DNA from: Pyxidicoccus xibeiensis
GTDB taxonomy: Bacteria > Myxococcota > Myxococcia > Myxococcales > Myxococcaceae
Assembly (NCBI RefSeq): GCF_024198175.1
Contig: NZ_JAJVKV010000008.1
Coordinates: forward strand, 372,001 to 436,000
Reading direction: 5' to 3'
Length of the DNA: 64,000 nt
Shown here: piece by piece, positions 16,040-25,041 of the stretch
Position numbering within the stretch: the first letter of the stretch is position 1
Layout: every line of letters begins with the position of its first letter
Notes under the pieces: model-generated
Databases searched by the model: none
What the model was told of the DNA's origin: nothing
Seen by the model: the letters and a program-made list of their open reading frames with translations, nothing else
Program-made: the position numbers and the translations under genes

Positions 16040-16068
16040 TTGACCTGACCGTCATGTGGGGGCATAAG
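16040..16068 (+). promoter_or_regulatory. Candidate promoter of tRNA-Pro
   Basis: TTGACC at 16040-16045 and CATAAG at 16063-16068, 17-base spacer, 37 bases before the mature tRNA. It is 5/6 and 4/6 to the sigma-70 consensus. Confidence 0.5.
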
Positions 16069-16105
16069 GGCGCGCACCGTTTCACGACGGTGGCAGCAGC
16101 AGTGC

Positions 16106-16182
<77 letters not shown>

Positions 16183-16185
16183 TCG

Positions 16186-16235
16186 AAGGCCCTGGAGTTC
16201 TTGGCGAAAGCCGGGGCTCCAGGGCCTTCACCTTT
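16186..16235 (+). terminator. Hairpin terminator after tRNA-Pro
   Basis: 12-bp perfect stem (AAGGCCCTGGAG at 16186-16197 with CTCCAGGGCCTT at 16217-16228), 19-nt loop, then CACCTTTTG. It ends the tRNA transcript and isolates the restriction operon from upstream transcription. Confidence 0.7.
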
Positions 16236-16304
16236 TGGGGCTCCCAGGCTCCAGCTGCGAACTGGCAGCAAGCGGGGAGGGCTCGTTGACGGAGGATAGG
16301 TGGC

Positions 16305-19028
16305 ATGACGCGCACCGAGGCCCAAACCCGAGCTCACCGCATCGACGCCGACTTGGCGCGTGCCGGCTGGTCGAGTGCTCGGCGCAATCTGCTCGAAGAA
16401 GTGCTTCTGCGCACGGGCGAGCAAGAGGGCGAGTACGACGGCCGCAGCTTCGCCGACTATGTCCTGCTCAACGCCGCAGGCAACCCCATCGCCATTGTCG
16501 AAGCCAAGCGCAGCAGCCGAGATGAACTGGCCGGCAAGCGGCAAGCGGCCGAATACGCCGATGCCATCCGTACTAGGTTCGGCATCGACCCCTTCGTCTA
16601 CCTCACCAACGGCCGCGAGATTCAATTCTGGGACCGTGACCGCTACCCGCCGCGCCCAGTGGCGGGTTTCCATACCCCTGAAGACCTGGAGCGCTTGCTC
16701 CATCAGCGGCGCTACGCACAGCCTCTGGGTACTGTGGCTATCGAGCCGCGCATCGCGGGCCGTGACTACCAGGCCGAGGCCATCCGGCGCGTGGCGGAGG
16801 GCATCGAAGCTGCCAGGCGTCGCTTCCTGCTCGTCATGGCCACTGGCACGGGCAAGACCCGCACCACCATTGCATTGGTGGACCTGCTGCTGAGGGCGAA
16901 GCGTGTACAGCGCGTGCTGCTCTTGGCCGACCGGCGCGAGTTGGTGCGTCAGGCCATGATGGAGTTCAAGACCCGCCTGCCGAATGAAAGCCTGGCTCGC
17001 ATCGAAGGCGGCGAAGCGCCCACCGCGCGCATCCACTTCGCCACCTACCCGAGCATGATGCAAGTCTACGAGCGCTTGTCGGTTGGCCACTACGACCTCA
17101 TCATCGCCGATGAAAGCCACCGCTCCATCTACCAGCGCTACAAGGCGCTGCTCGACCATTTCGATGCCTTGGTGCTGGGACTGACCGCCACGCCCACCGA
17201 TTACATCGACCACAACACCTTCCAGCTCTTCGCCTGTGACGACGGCGTGCCCACCTACCTCTACAGCTACGAGCAGGCGGTGGCCGCCGGCAACTTGGTC
17301 AATTACCGCGTGTTGAACGCGCAAACCCAGTTCCAGATCCAAGGCATCCAGGGCGAGGCGCTGCCCGAACCGCTCAAGCAAATGGCGCTCGATCAGGGCG
17401 TGGACCTCGAAGAACTCGACTTTGAAGGCAGCGACCTGGAAAAGTCTATCGTCAACCAGGGCACCAACGATGCCATCGTGCGCGAGTTCATGGTCCGTTG
17501 CCGCAGGGATGCCCAAGGCCTACCGCACAAGACCATTGTCTTTGCCGTCAGCCACGCCCACGCCAAGCGTCTATACGAGAGCTTCAACCGCCTCTACCCC
17601 GAGCTGCAAAGCCAGGGGCTGGCCGAGATCATCGACAGCTACATAGAGCGTGCCGACGCGCTGCTCGACGATTTCAAATTCAAGTCCATGCCGCGCGTGG
17701 CCATCTCGGTGAACATGCTCGACACCGGCGTGGACGTGCCCGCCCTACAGAACCTTGTGTTCGCCAAGCCGGTATTCAGCCGCGTCAAGTTCTGGCAGAT
17801 GCTCGGCCGTGGCACCCGGCTCCATACCGACCCGGCCACAGGCGAGCGCAAGCGCGATTTTCTCATCATCGACCATTGGAAGAACTTCGCCTATTTCCAG
17901 CTCAACCCTGAAGGTGAAACCGAACGCCCCAGCGAACCGCTGCCCGTGCGGCTGTTCCGCCTGCGCCTGGAGCGCTGGCTGCTCGAACACGCCCAGCAGC
18001 GCCCCACCGACGTGACCGTCGCGCGGCTGCAAGCCATGCTGGGCGCGTTGCCACGCCAGAGCGTCGACGTGCGCCCGCATGTCGAGACGTTGGACCGCCT
18101 GGCGCAACAGTGGCCATTCCCGGAATCGGCCCCCATCGAGCATCTGTCGCACGCGCTGGCGCCGCTGCTGCGGCTGGTGCCCGGCCAGGCCATCGACGAG
18201 CTGCAGTGGCGCATCTGGTGCGAACGCGCCGCCATGGCTCACGTGTTGGGCCGCGCCGAGGAGCTGGCCCGCCTCCAGCAACGCATTCAAGACGCCCTGC
18301 TGCGACTGGCCGACGACATCCCCGAGGTTCGCACCCATGCCCAAGCGCGCGCCTTCGCGCTCTCGCCCGGCTTCTGGCAACATCTGGATCCGCCGCGCCT
18401 GGACGAGCTGCAAGACCGCTTCGCGCCGCTGATGCGCTTTCGTGTGCGCGAAGGCGGGCAACCGATCGAAATCAACCTGCCCGACCGCATTGCCCAGCGC
18501 AGTTGGATCATCTACGGCCCTACCGGCGAAGGCGCCTTCGCCGACAGATACCGCGAACAGGTCGAAGCCTTCGTGCGCCGGCTGGCCGACGAACATCCGG
18601 CCTTGGCCAGGCTCAAGCGCGGCGAAGCCCTGAGCGATGACGAGTTCGACCAGATCGCCGCTACGCTCAACCAAGCCGACCTGTTCGTGACCACCGACAC
18701 CCTGCGCCAGGCCTTCGACGCACCGCAGGCCTCGCTGGTCGAACTGTTGCGCCACATCCTGTGCGAAGACGCCCGCCTGCCCGATCGCGAGGCCCGCGTG
18801 CAGGCCGCCTTCGACGCCTTCCTCGCCGCCCATCCCGGGCTGCGAGCCAACCAACTGGCCTTCCTGCGCGCCGTCAAGGCCGCCGTGCTGCGCCACGGCC
18901 GCGTCACTCGCGCCGCACTGTCGCAGGCGCCGCTGGTCAATGTTGGCCACGTGGAAGCCTTGTTCGCGCCGCGGGACATCGACGAACTCCTCGCGCTGGC
19001 TGAACGTTTGGCTGACCGCGCCGCCTGA
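16305..19028 (+). CDS. hsdR: Type I restriction enzyme, R (motor/nuclease) subunit
   Basis: 907-residue HsdR, the subunit that translocates DNA and cuts it far from the site. It has an N-terminal nuclease domain with E66-A-K68 (PIAIVEAKRSS), SF2 helicase Walker A (MATGTGKT, K184), DESH box at 269-272 and motif III GLTATP. Motif VI (QMLGRGTRL) comes at about residue 500, followed by a helical C-terminal HsdM-interaction region (EcoEI-type). All key residues are present, so it looks intact. The ATG at 16305 has GAGGATAGGTGG before it. It is the first of five tightly packed genes. Codons with A/T at third position are much commoner than in flanking genes, consistent with horizontal transfer. Confidence 0.95.
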   Translation: MTRTEAQTRAHRIDADLARAGWSSARRNLLEEVLLRTGEQEGEYDGRSFADYVLLNAAGNPIAIVEAKRSSRDELAGKRQAAEYADAIRTRFGIDPFVYLTNGREIQFWDRDRYPPRPVAGFHTPEDLERLLHQRRYAQPLGTVAIEPRIAGRDYQAEAIRRVAEGIEAARRRFLLVMATGTGKTRTTIALVDLLLRAKRVQRVLLLADRRELVRQAMMEFKTRLPNESLARIEGGEAPTARIHFATYPSMMQVYERLSVGHYDLIIADESHRSIYQRYKALLDHFDALVLGLTATPTDYIDHNTFQLFACDDGVPTYLYSYEQAVAAGNLVNYRVLNAQTQFQIQGIQGEALPEPLKQMALDQGVDLEELDFEGSDLEKSIVNQGTNDAIVREFMVRCRRDAQGLPHKTIVFAVSHAHAKRLYESFNRLYPELQSQGLAEIIDSYIERADALLDDFKFKSMPRVAISVNMLDTGVDVPALQNLVFAKPVFSRVKFWQMLGRGTRLHTDPATGERKRDFLIIDHWKNFAYFQLNPEGETERPSEPLPVRLFRLRLERWLLEHAQQRPTDVTVARLQAMLGALPRQSVDVRPHVETLDRLAQQWPFPESAPIEHLSHALAPLLRLVPGQAIDELQWRIWCERAAMAHVLGRAEELARLQQRIQDALLRLADDIPEVRTHAQARAFALSPGFWQHLDPPRLDELQDRFAPLMRFRVREGGQPIEINLPDRIAQRSWIIYGPTGEGAFADRYREQVEAFVRRLADEHPALARLKRGEALSDDEFDQIAATLNQADLFVTTDTLRQAFDAPQASLVELLRHILCEDARLPDREARVQAAFDAFLAAHPGLRANQLAFLRAVKAAVLRHGRVTRAALSQAPLVNVGHVEALFAPRDIDELLALAERLADRAA

Positions 19029-19051
19029 ACCCCGAGAATCGAGACATCGCC

Positions 19052-21397
19052 ATGCTTGCCCCCCACCTGCGCAAAAAAGTCGACAAACTCTGGGACCGCT
19101 TCTGGTCCGCCGGCCTCACCAATCCATTGGTCGCCGTCGAGCAAATCACCTATCTGCTTTTCCTCAAACGGCTGGAAGACCTGGATCGCGAGCGCGTCCG
19201 AGCCGGCAAGCACTCCGTCTATGCCAAGCGCCTTCCCGAGGACAAGGCTGAGTTCGACGGCGAAACCTGCCGCTGGCGTTACATCCGCCAGGAGAGCACC
19301 AACACGAGGCATCTGATTGAAGTCGTCTTTCCCTGGCTGCGCACGCTGGACAAGCGCTTGTCAGAGCACGAAGAGGGCACCGAACTCGAAGGCCTCGATG
19401 GCCGCATGGCCGATGCCTATTTCCAGCTCGACCCCAACAAGGGCCAGGTGCTGCACGACGCGGTTCAGCTCATCGACGAGCTATTTGTCCAGGCTGGCGA
19501 TGGCAGCGCCGCGCAAGACCTGATGGGCGACGCCTTCGAATACCTGCTCTCGGAAGTGGCCACCGCCGGCAAGAACGGCCAGTTCCGCACACCGCGCCAC
19601 CTCATCCGCTTCATGGTGGAGTTGCTCGCGCCCCGGCCCGGTGAGCGCCTGATCGACCCCGCCGCCGGCACTGGCGGCTTCTTGTTCAGCGCCCAGCAGT
19701 TCCTGCGACGGCAGCTGTCCGCGCCAGACAACGTGCGCCTGGAGTGGGACGGCGCGCCGCACCGCATCGACACCGCCCAGGCCAGCGCAGAAGAGCTGGA
19801 ACGCCTCAACGATGGCCACTGCTACGTGGGAATCGACAATGACCGCACCATGGCCCGCATCGGTTGGATGAACCTGGTGCTCCACGACGTCCACAACCCG
19901 CAGCTGCAGCAAGGCGACTCCCTCTCCAAACGCGAAGGCAAGCCGGAGCTGGCCCCCCTGCTCGCCAGCGAGAGCTATCGCTATGTCCTGGCCAACCCGC
20001 CTTTCACCGGCACCGTGGACACCGCGGACCTGGAACGCGACCCCCTGCTCTTTCCCCGCGCCGGTACCAAGGGCAAAAAGAAGGATGAGGTGCTGACCAA
20101 CAAAAGCGAGCTGCTCTTCCTGTGGCTGATGCTGGACCTGCTAGAGGTCGGCGGCCGTTGCGCGGTTATCGTCCCGGAAGGGGTGCTTTTCGGCAACACC
20201 GACGCGCACATCAAGCTGCGCCGTGAGCTGCTCACTGAGCATTGCGTCGAGGCCGTCATCTCGCTGCCCGGCGGCGTGTTCCAGCCCTACACGGGCGTGA
20301 AGACCTCCATCCTCGTCTTCCGCAAGGAAACCCCGCGGGGACGCAAGACCACGTTCGAGAAGACCACTCCACGCACCGAATGGGTGTGGTTCTATGAAGT
20401 GGTCGCCGACGGCTACATGCCGGACGCCAAACGCACCCCCCGCCCCGGGCAGGAAAACGACCTCTGGGACGCACTGGTTCAGTTTGCGCGCTGGCAGCGC
20501 GAAGGCCGCGCCGCCTTGGAGGGTGAGGCGCACTACCATCAACCGTGCTACTGGCGCGAACGCTGGCGCCAGGCCAGCTTGCGTGATGCCAGCGGCCAGC
20601 TCACCCCCGCCGGCTTTGCCTTCGCGGATGACGAGCAGGCCGCTCCAGCCTTCGACAACAAGACCTGGGCCATCCACGAGTTGTTCCCGGAGCTGCCCAC
20701 TGATCCGGCAACCGCCGAAGCGTTCGTGAGCGAGCGCGTCGCGCCGCGGCTCGCCGACGTCGCCGCACGGCACTTCGCCCACGCTGGCAAGACCGCCAGC
20801 ACCAAATGGAACAGCGCGGTGCGTGAGCTCCAGCGCTATTTTGAAGACGAAGGGCTCGCTCTGACGCTGTGGAAACAGCTCTGTCGCGTGGCACAGGAGC
20901 AGGTGCCCGAAGAACCGAACGTCGAGCCGCTGCCCGACTTGGTGGATGCCCTCGCCCCGCTGGCCCGCGACGTGGCCAAGGTGGACGGCTACGACCTTTG
21001 GCTGCGCAGCGCCGACATTAACCAGGCACGCCCGGCCAACGTGCGCAAATGCTGGACCGTGCCGTTGCGCGCCTGGGCGGTGGATACCGAATGGCGCTCA
21101 GCCGACGGTACCCTGCAAGGCTCGCACGATGCCACGGGCCTGGTGCGCCCCGAATATGTGGCCGAAAAGCAGCTGCGGCTCTATGACGGCGACACCCTTG
21201 ATGCCGCGCTGCTCGACCCCGACTGCATCGAAGCACGCGACTGGAACCTCTCCGCGGGCCAGTACAAGCCTTTCGACCTGGCCGAGATGACCAGCGACGT
21301 GTCGGTCACCGATCTCATCGAAGAACTACGCGCCTTCGAGCACGGCATCCTCAAGAGGCTGGACCGCCTGCAGGCCATGATGGAGGGGCGGGTATGA
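19052..21397 (+). CDS. hsdM: Type I restriction-modification, methyltransferase (M) subunit
   Basis: 781-residue N6-adenine methyltransferase that protects the host site and forms the core of the complex. The N-terminal helical HsdM_N domain (about 5-145) is followed by a Rossmann methylase with the SAM-binding motif D202-PAAGTGGF and the catalytic N315-PPF. There is a long C-terminal part (about 480-781) beyond the roughly 530 residues of many HsdM proteins; such long M subunits occur in this subfamily. The 23-bp gap from hsdR and a 4-bp ATGA overlap with hsdS indicate one operon. All motifs look functional. Confidence 0.95.
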   Translation: MLAPHLRKKVDKLWDRFWSAGLTNPLVAVEQITYLLFLKRLEDLDRERVRAGKHSVYAKRLPEDKAEFDGETCRWRYIRQESTNTRHLIEVVFPWLRTLDKRLSEHEEGTELEGLDGRMADAYFQLDPNKGQVLHDAVQLIDELFVQAGDGSAAQDLMGDAFEYLLSEVATAGKNGQFRTPRHLIRFMVELLAPRPGERLIDPAAGTGGFLFSAQQFLRRQLSAPDNVRLEWDGAPHRIDTAQASAEELERLNDGHCYVGIDNDRTMARIGWMNLVLHDVHNPQLQQGDSLSKREGKPELAPLLASESYRYVLANPPFTGTVDTADLERDPLLFPRAGTKGKKKDEVLTNKSELLFLWLMLDLLEVGGRCAVIVPEGVLFGNTDAHIKLRRELLTEHCVEAVISLPGGVFQPYTGVKTSILVFRKETPRGRKTTFEKTTPRTEWVWFYEVVADGYMPDAKRTPRPGQENDLWDALVQFARWQREGRAALEGEAHYHQPCYWRERWRQASLRDASGQLTPAGFAFADDEQAAPAFDNKTWAIHELFPELPTDPATAEAFVSERVAPRLADVAARHFAHAGKTASTKWNSAVRELQRYFEDEGLALTLWKQLCRVAQEQVPEEPNVEPLPDLVDALAPLARDVAKVDGYDLWLRSADINQARPANVRKCWTVPLRAWAVDTEWRSADGTLQGSHDATGLVRPEYVAEKQLRLYDGDTLDAALLDPDCIEARDWNLSAGQYKPFDLAEMTSDVSVTDLIEELRAFEHGILKRLDRLQAMMEGRV

Positions 21398-23133
21398 AGT
21401 GGCCGCAGGGGTGGCGGGAAACCTCTCTACTACAGGTGTGCGAGCTGAATCCGCGCCTCACCGCCGAAGAAAAGCCGGCTGGTGACACACCTGTCAGTTT
21501 CGTTCCCATGTCCGCGGTGGATGAATCCATCGGTGCGATCATCGAACCAGAGACGCGCAGCTTCGCGGAAGTGCAGAAAGGGTATACGCCGTTCCGCGAG
21601 GGTGACCTTCTGTTTGCCAAGGTCACACCGTGCATGGAGAACGGAAAGGCGGCTCTTGCACGTGACCTGGTGAACGGTTTCGGTTTCGGCTCCACCGAAT
21701 TCCATGTTCTGAGGCCAATGCCAAACGTGCTATTGGCTGAATTCTTGTTCCACTTCGTTCGGCAGTCCTGGTTTCGAGCGCAAGCGGCTGCTGCATTCGT
21801 TGGCACGGGGGGGTTGCAGCGCGTTCCACCCGAATTCTTCAAACGCGTCAGACTTCCGCTCCCCCCGCTCCCCGAACAGCAACGCATCGTCGAGATGCTG
21901 CGGGAGGCGGATGCGCTGGTCCAGGACAAGTCAAGCGCGGCTCAACGCTTCGACAAACTGGTCCAAGCGCGCTACCGGCAGCAGTTCGGCCCCTACTTCG
22001 CGAGCGACGGCCTGCGCAGTCCTGTGCGTATCGGTGAATATCTGGAAAGCGCCCAGTACGGCATTTCCGAGGCCATGGGCGAATCGGGCAGCCATGCCGT
22101 GCTGCGGATGAACAGCATCACCACCTCCGGTTGGTGGAATCTGCGCGACCTCAAGTACGCGGATGTCTCCACTCGCGACGCCAAGGCCACCGAGTTGCGC
22201 GATGGAGACGTGCTGTTCAACCGCACCAACTCCAAGGAGTTGGTGGGGAAATGTGCCATCTGGCGCGACGCGGCGGGGCGGTTCAGCTTTGCGTCCTACC
22301 TGGTGCGCCTTCGGTTGAAGAAGGGGCTATGGCCCGAGTTCCTGTGGGCCACGCTCAACAGCCCTTATGGCAAGTATCGGCTGTTCAATGCCGCCAAACA
22401 GGCCGTCAGCATGGCCAACGTCAGCCCCACCGACCTGGCCCGCATCACCATTCCGTTGCCATCGCCGGAAGAACAGCAGGCCTTCGCCGATTTCGTTCGC
22501 GACATCGAAGCCCAGCGCAAGCAGTTGATTGAAACCGTGGAGTCTTTCGACAAGCTGATGCCAGCCCTGGTCGCGCAAGCCCTCTCGGGCCGCCTTACCG
22601 CCGCCTGGCGCGAGCAACACCGCGCCGAGCTGGACGCCGCCATCCGCGCGCGCGACGAAGCCCTTGGTGCGCCCACGCGGAGCGAGGCGGTGCAGCCCAC
22701 CGTGCGCGCGCCACCCGAGCGTTCCACGGGCTTTGCCCGCCCGCGCCGGCAGGCCCTGATCGATCAGCTCTCCGCTTTTCAGCGAGAGGTGTTGAGCACG
22801 CTGCGCCACGAGTGGCGCAGCGCGGTGCTGGTCGATGACCCGGCGGTGTTCGATGACTTCTGCACCAGCCCGCGGACGGCCTGGCGGCTGGAGGGCTTCG
22901 CCGCCGGGCGTGACGAGGTGCGCCGCGCGCTGGAGCAGCTGGCGGCGATGGGCCTCGTCCGCAAGATGAGCCTGCCACACGACAACCGGTCTACCCTCCG
23001 CACCGAGTTCCTGACCGCCTTTCGCCCGCTGCGCGGAGACGAAACCGGCAGCCGCGCCGAGGAAGACACGGCCTTGCAGGATGCCGAGCAGGTGGTCGAG
23101 AAACTCAAGCGCCGCGAGCAAGAGGGGCGCTGA
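21394..23133 (+). CDS. hsdS: Type I restriction enzyme, specificity (S) subunit with C-terminal extension
   Basis: 579-residue HsdS, which selects the bipartite DNA site. Two target-recognition domains are each followed by the conserved helix region: TRD1 (about 1-150) then PLPPLPEQQRIVEMLREADA, TRD2 (about 195-360) then IPLPSPEEQQAFADFVRDIE. Most HsdS proteins end soon after (400-450 residues). This one continues for about 180 residues with a winged-helix-like segment (ALIDQLSAFQREVLSTLRHE, GFAAGRDEVRRALEQLAAMG) and a charged tail. The start overlaps the hsdM stop (ATGA), and the ATPase gene follows with no gap (TGA then ATG). The extension could be the link to the extra ATPase/HNH genes (inference). 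Confidence 0.93.
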   Translation: MKWPQGWRETSLLQVCELNPRLTAEEKPAGDTPVSFVPMSAVDESIGAIIEPETRSFAEVQKGYTPFREGDLLFAKVTPCMENGKAALARDLVNGFGFGSTEFHVLRPMPNVLLAEFLFHFVRQSWFRAQAAAAFVGTGGLQRVPPEFFKRVRLPLPPLPEQQRIVEMLREADALVQDKSSAAQRFDKLVQARYRQQFGPYFASDGLRSPVRIGEYLESAQYGISEAMGESGSHAVLRMNSITTSGWWNLRDLKYADVSTRDAKATELRDGDVLFNRTNSKELVGKCAIWRDAAGRFSFASYLVRLRLKKGLWPEFLWATLNSPYGKYRLFNAAKQAVSMANVSPTDLARITIPLPSPEEQQAFADFVRDIEAQRKQLIETVESFDKLMPALVAQALSGRLTAAWREQHRAELDAAIRARDEALGAPTRSEAVQPTVRAPPERSTGFARPRRQALIDQLSAFQREVLSTLRHEWRSAVLVDDPAVFDDFCTSPRTAWRLEGFAAGRDEVRRALEQLAAMGLVRKMSLPHDNRSTLRTEFLTAFRPLRGDETGSRAEEDTALQDAEQVVEKLKRREQEGR

Positions 23134-25041
23134 ATGCGGCTGCGCTACCTGCACCTGGCGCATTACCCGCCGCTGGCGGATCTGGCGGTGGACTTCAGCC
23201 TGCGCGCGCCCTGGGGGGCCTTCGAGCCGCGGGGTGGGGCTGCAAACTGCTCCATCCATTTCGTGATTGGCTTGAACGGCAGCGGCAAGAGCCATCTGCT
23301 ACGCGCCGTCTCCTCCACCTTCCTCGCCTTGGCTGATGAGCGCCTGCCGCCATTCCCGGTGAGCCTGGTCTATGAGCTGGGCCGCCCGGGTGAGAGCGGG
23401 CACCGCACGCTGATCTTCGATTGCCCGGGCGAGCAGCACGCCACCAGCTTGTGGCTGGCCGAGGGCTGGGCTTTTGACGACACCACCGAACGCGAGACGT
23501 TCCAAAACGCCATCGACTATCTGCGTCAGGTAGACAGCTCGCTGGAGGGGCCGCTATCGGTTTTCAGAGCACGCATCGCACGCGGCGACTACCCGCAGGC
23601 CGCGCCGGATGCGCTGCCACGCGCGGTGCTGGCCTACACCTCCGGGCTGATCGATGCGTGGCGCGAGGCCTGGCAGCCGCCGGTGGAGGGCGAGGCGCTG
23701 GACCTGGTCACCCATGCCGAGGACTACGACCCTAAAATCGAACGTCCGCCGGGCTGGACCGCCGAAGACGAAGCCCGCACGATGCTCGAAGGCGACAGCT
23801 TCGATGAGCCGGTTGCGGCTCCGTCCGCAGTTGGCGAAGCCAGCCCCAAAGACCTGTTCCTCCGCCCGCTGCTGCTGGAATCAATGGAGCTGGCCAGCGC
23901 ACTGCTGGCCGTGGCGCTGCAAGGCGCCGAACGCCGCCGGCTGGGGCAGGAGGACCAAGGGCTCGCGGACTTGTTCGTCAAGGCCGGTTGGCACCGCCTG
24001 GTCGGCGTACGCTTGCGGCTCAACCTGGCTCGGGCGCTGACGGCCCAGCGTGCCCTGCTGACCCGCCTGCACGATGCGCTGCTGGCTGCGGGCGAAGTAA
24101 TCGCCGAGCCGCACCCCACCGAGAAGTGGCGCAGCCTGTACTTCGATATCGAAGGGCCGCTGCCGCAAGACCGCGGCAAGTTCGCGGACCAGGCACGCTT
24201 CGAAAAGCTCGGAACACAAGGCGAGGCGCTCCATGCGCTCCTGGGAGAACTGGGGGACACGGCTTTCGAGCGCTTTGGTGCTTTGCTCGCTTGGCGTCGG
24301 CATGGGCTGCTGGAAGGCCTGGAGCTCTTCATCCGCCGCACTGACAGACCCGAGGAGGAACGGCTCGACAGTTTGGATGACGTAGGCGTGTTGCGCTACA
24401 GCGAGCTGTCCGATGGCGAGCGCATGGTGCTGGGCCGCTGGGCGCTGTTCCACCTGCTGGCCAGGCAGGATGACGCGCTCCTGCTGCTGGATGAGCCCGA
24501 GACCCATTTCAACGACGCCTGGAAGCGCGAGATCGTCGGTGTGGTGGACGATGCCATGGGCGCGGATGCCAGCCAGGTGCTGATTGCCACCCACTCAGCC
24601 ATCGTGCTCTCGGACGTCTTTGACGACGAGGTGGTGCTGATCCGCAAGACCGACGGCCGGTCCACCGCCGCGCAGGTCTCCGACCGCACCTTCGCCACCG
24701 ACCCCAGTGCACTGATGATGACGGTGTTTGGCGCCGACGACAGCATCGGCGTGCGCGCCCAGCGCCGCATCGAAGCCTTCATTCAAGCCGCATCTGTCAA
24801 GACCCACCCCAGCCAGGAAGACGTGCGCCAACTGCATGCGCTCATCCGCCGTATGGGCACGGGCTTCTACCGCACCGAGCTGCAAACCCTGCTGAACCGC
24901 TGGCAGCAGGCGCCGGACCTGCGCGCCATCGAGCAAGTGATCCCGGTACTGCAATCCGATCCTCTGAGGGACGAGCTCCGCGCGCTGCTCCTCAAAGCCC
25001 GGCAAGCCACCCCTGGTACGGCGGAGGAGGGTGATGCTTAA
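23134..25041 (+). CDS. Restriction-associated AAA/ABC-type ATPase (PtuA/RloA-like)
   Basis: 635-residue ATPase with a split ABC/SMC-like head. Walker A is FVIGLNGSGKSHLLRA (about residues 44-59). A long middle insert (about 100-400) follows. The ABC-type signature region is YSELSDGERMVLGRWAL, Walker B is LLLLDEPETHFND, and the switch histidine is in ATHSAIVLSDVF. A C-terminal helical part follows. This layout is that of the PtuA/RloA/OLD-like defence ATPases. It begins directly after the hsdS stop and overlaps the HNH gene by 8 bp, so it is translated with the restriction operon. Similar ATPases are known beside some type I systems, and PtuA-type ATPases work with HNH nucleases in Septu and in retron Ec78. 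Its role here is inferred. Confidence 0.85.
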   Translation: MRLRYLHLAHYPPLADLAVDFSLRAPWGAFEPRGGAANCSIHFVIGLNGSGKSHLLRAVSSTFLALADERLPPFPVSLVYELGRPGESGHRTLIFDCPGEQHATSLWLAEGWAFDDTTERETFQNAIDYLRQVDSSLEGPLSVFRARIARGDYPQAAPDALPRAVLAYTSGLIDAWREAWQPPVEGEALDLVTHAEDYDPKIERPPGWTAEDEARTMLEGDSFDEPVAAPSAVGEASPKDLFLRPLLLESMELASALLAVALQGAERRRLGQEDQGLADLFVKAGWHRLVGVRLRLNLARALTAQRALLTRLHDALLAAGEVIAEPHPTEKWRSLYFDIEGPLPQDRGKFADQARFEKLGTQGEALHALLGELGDTAFERFGALLAWRRHGLLEGLELFIRRTDRPEEERLDSLDDVGVLRYSELSDGERMVLGRWALFHLLARQDDALLLLDEPETHFNDAWKREIVGVVDDAMGADASQVLIATHSAIVLSDVFDDEVVLIRKTDGRSTAAQVSDRTFATDPSALMMTVFGADDSIGVRAQRRIEAFIQAASVKTHPSQEDVRQLHALIRRMGTGFYRTELQTLLNRWQQAPDLRAIEQVIPVLQSDPLRDELRALLLKARQATPGTAEEGDA

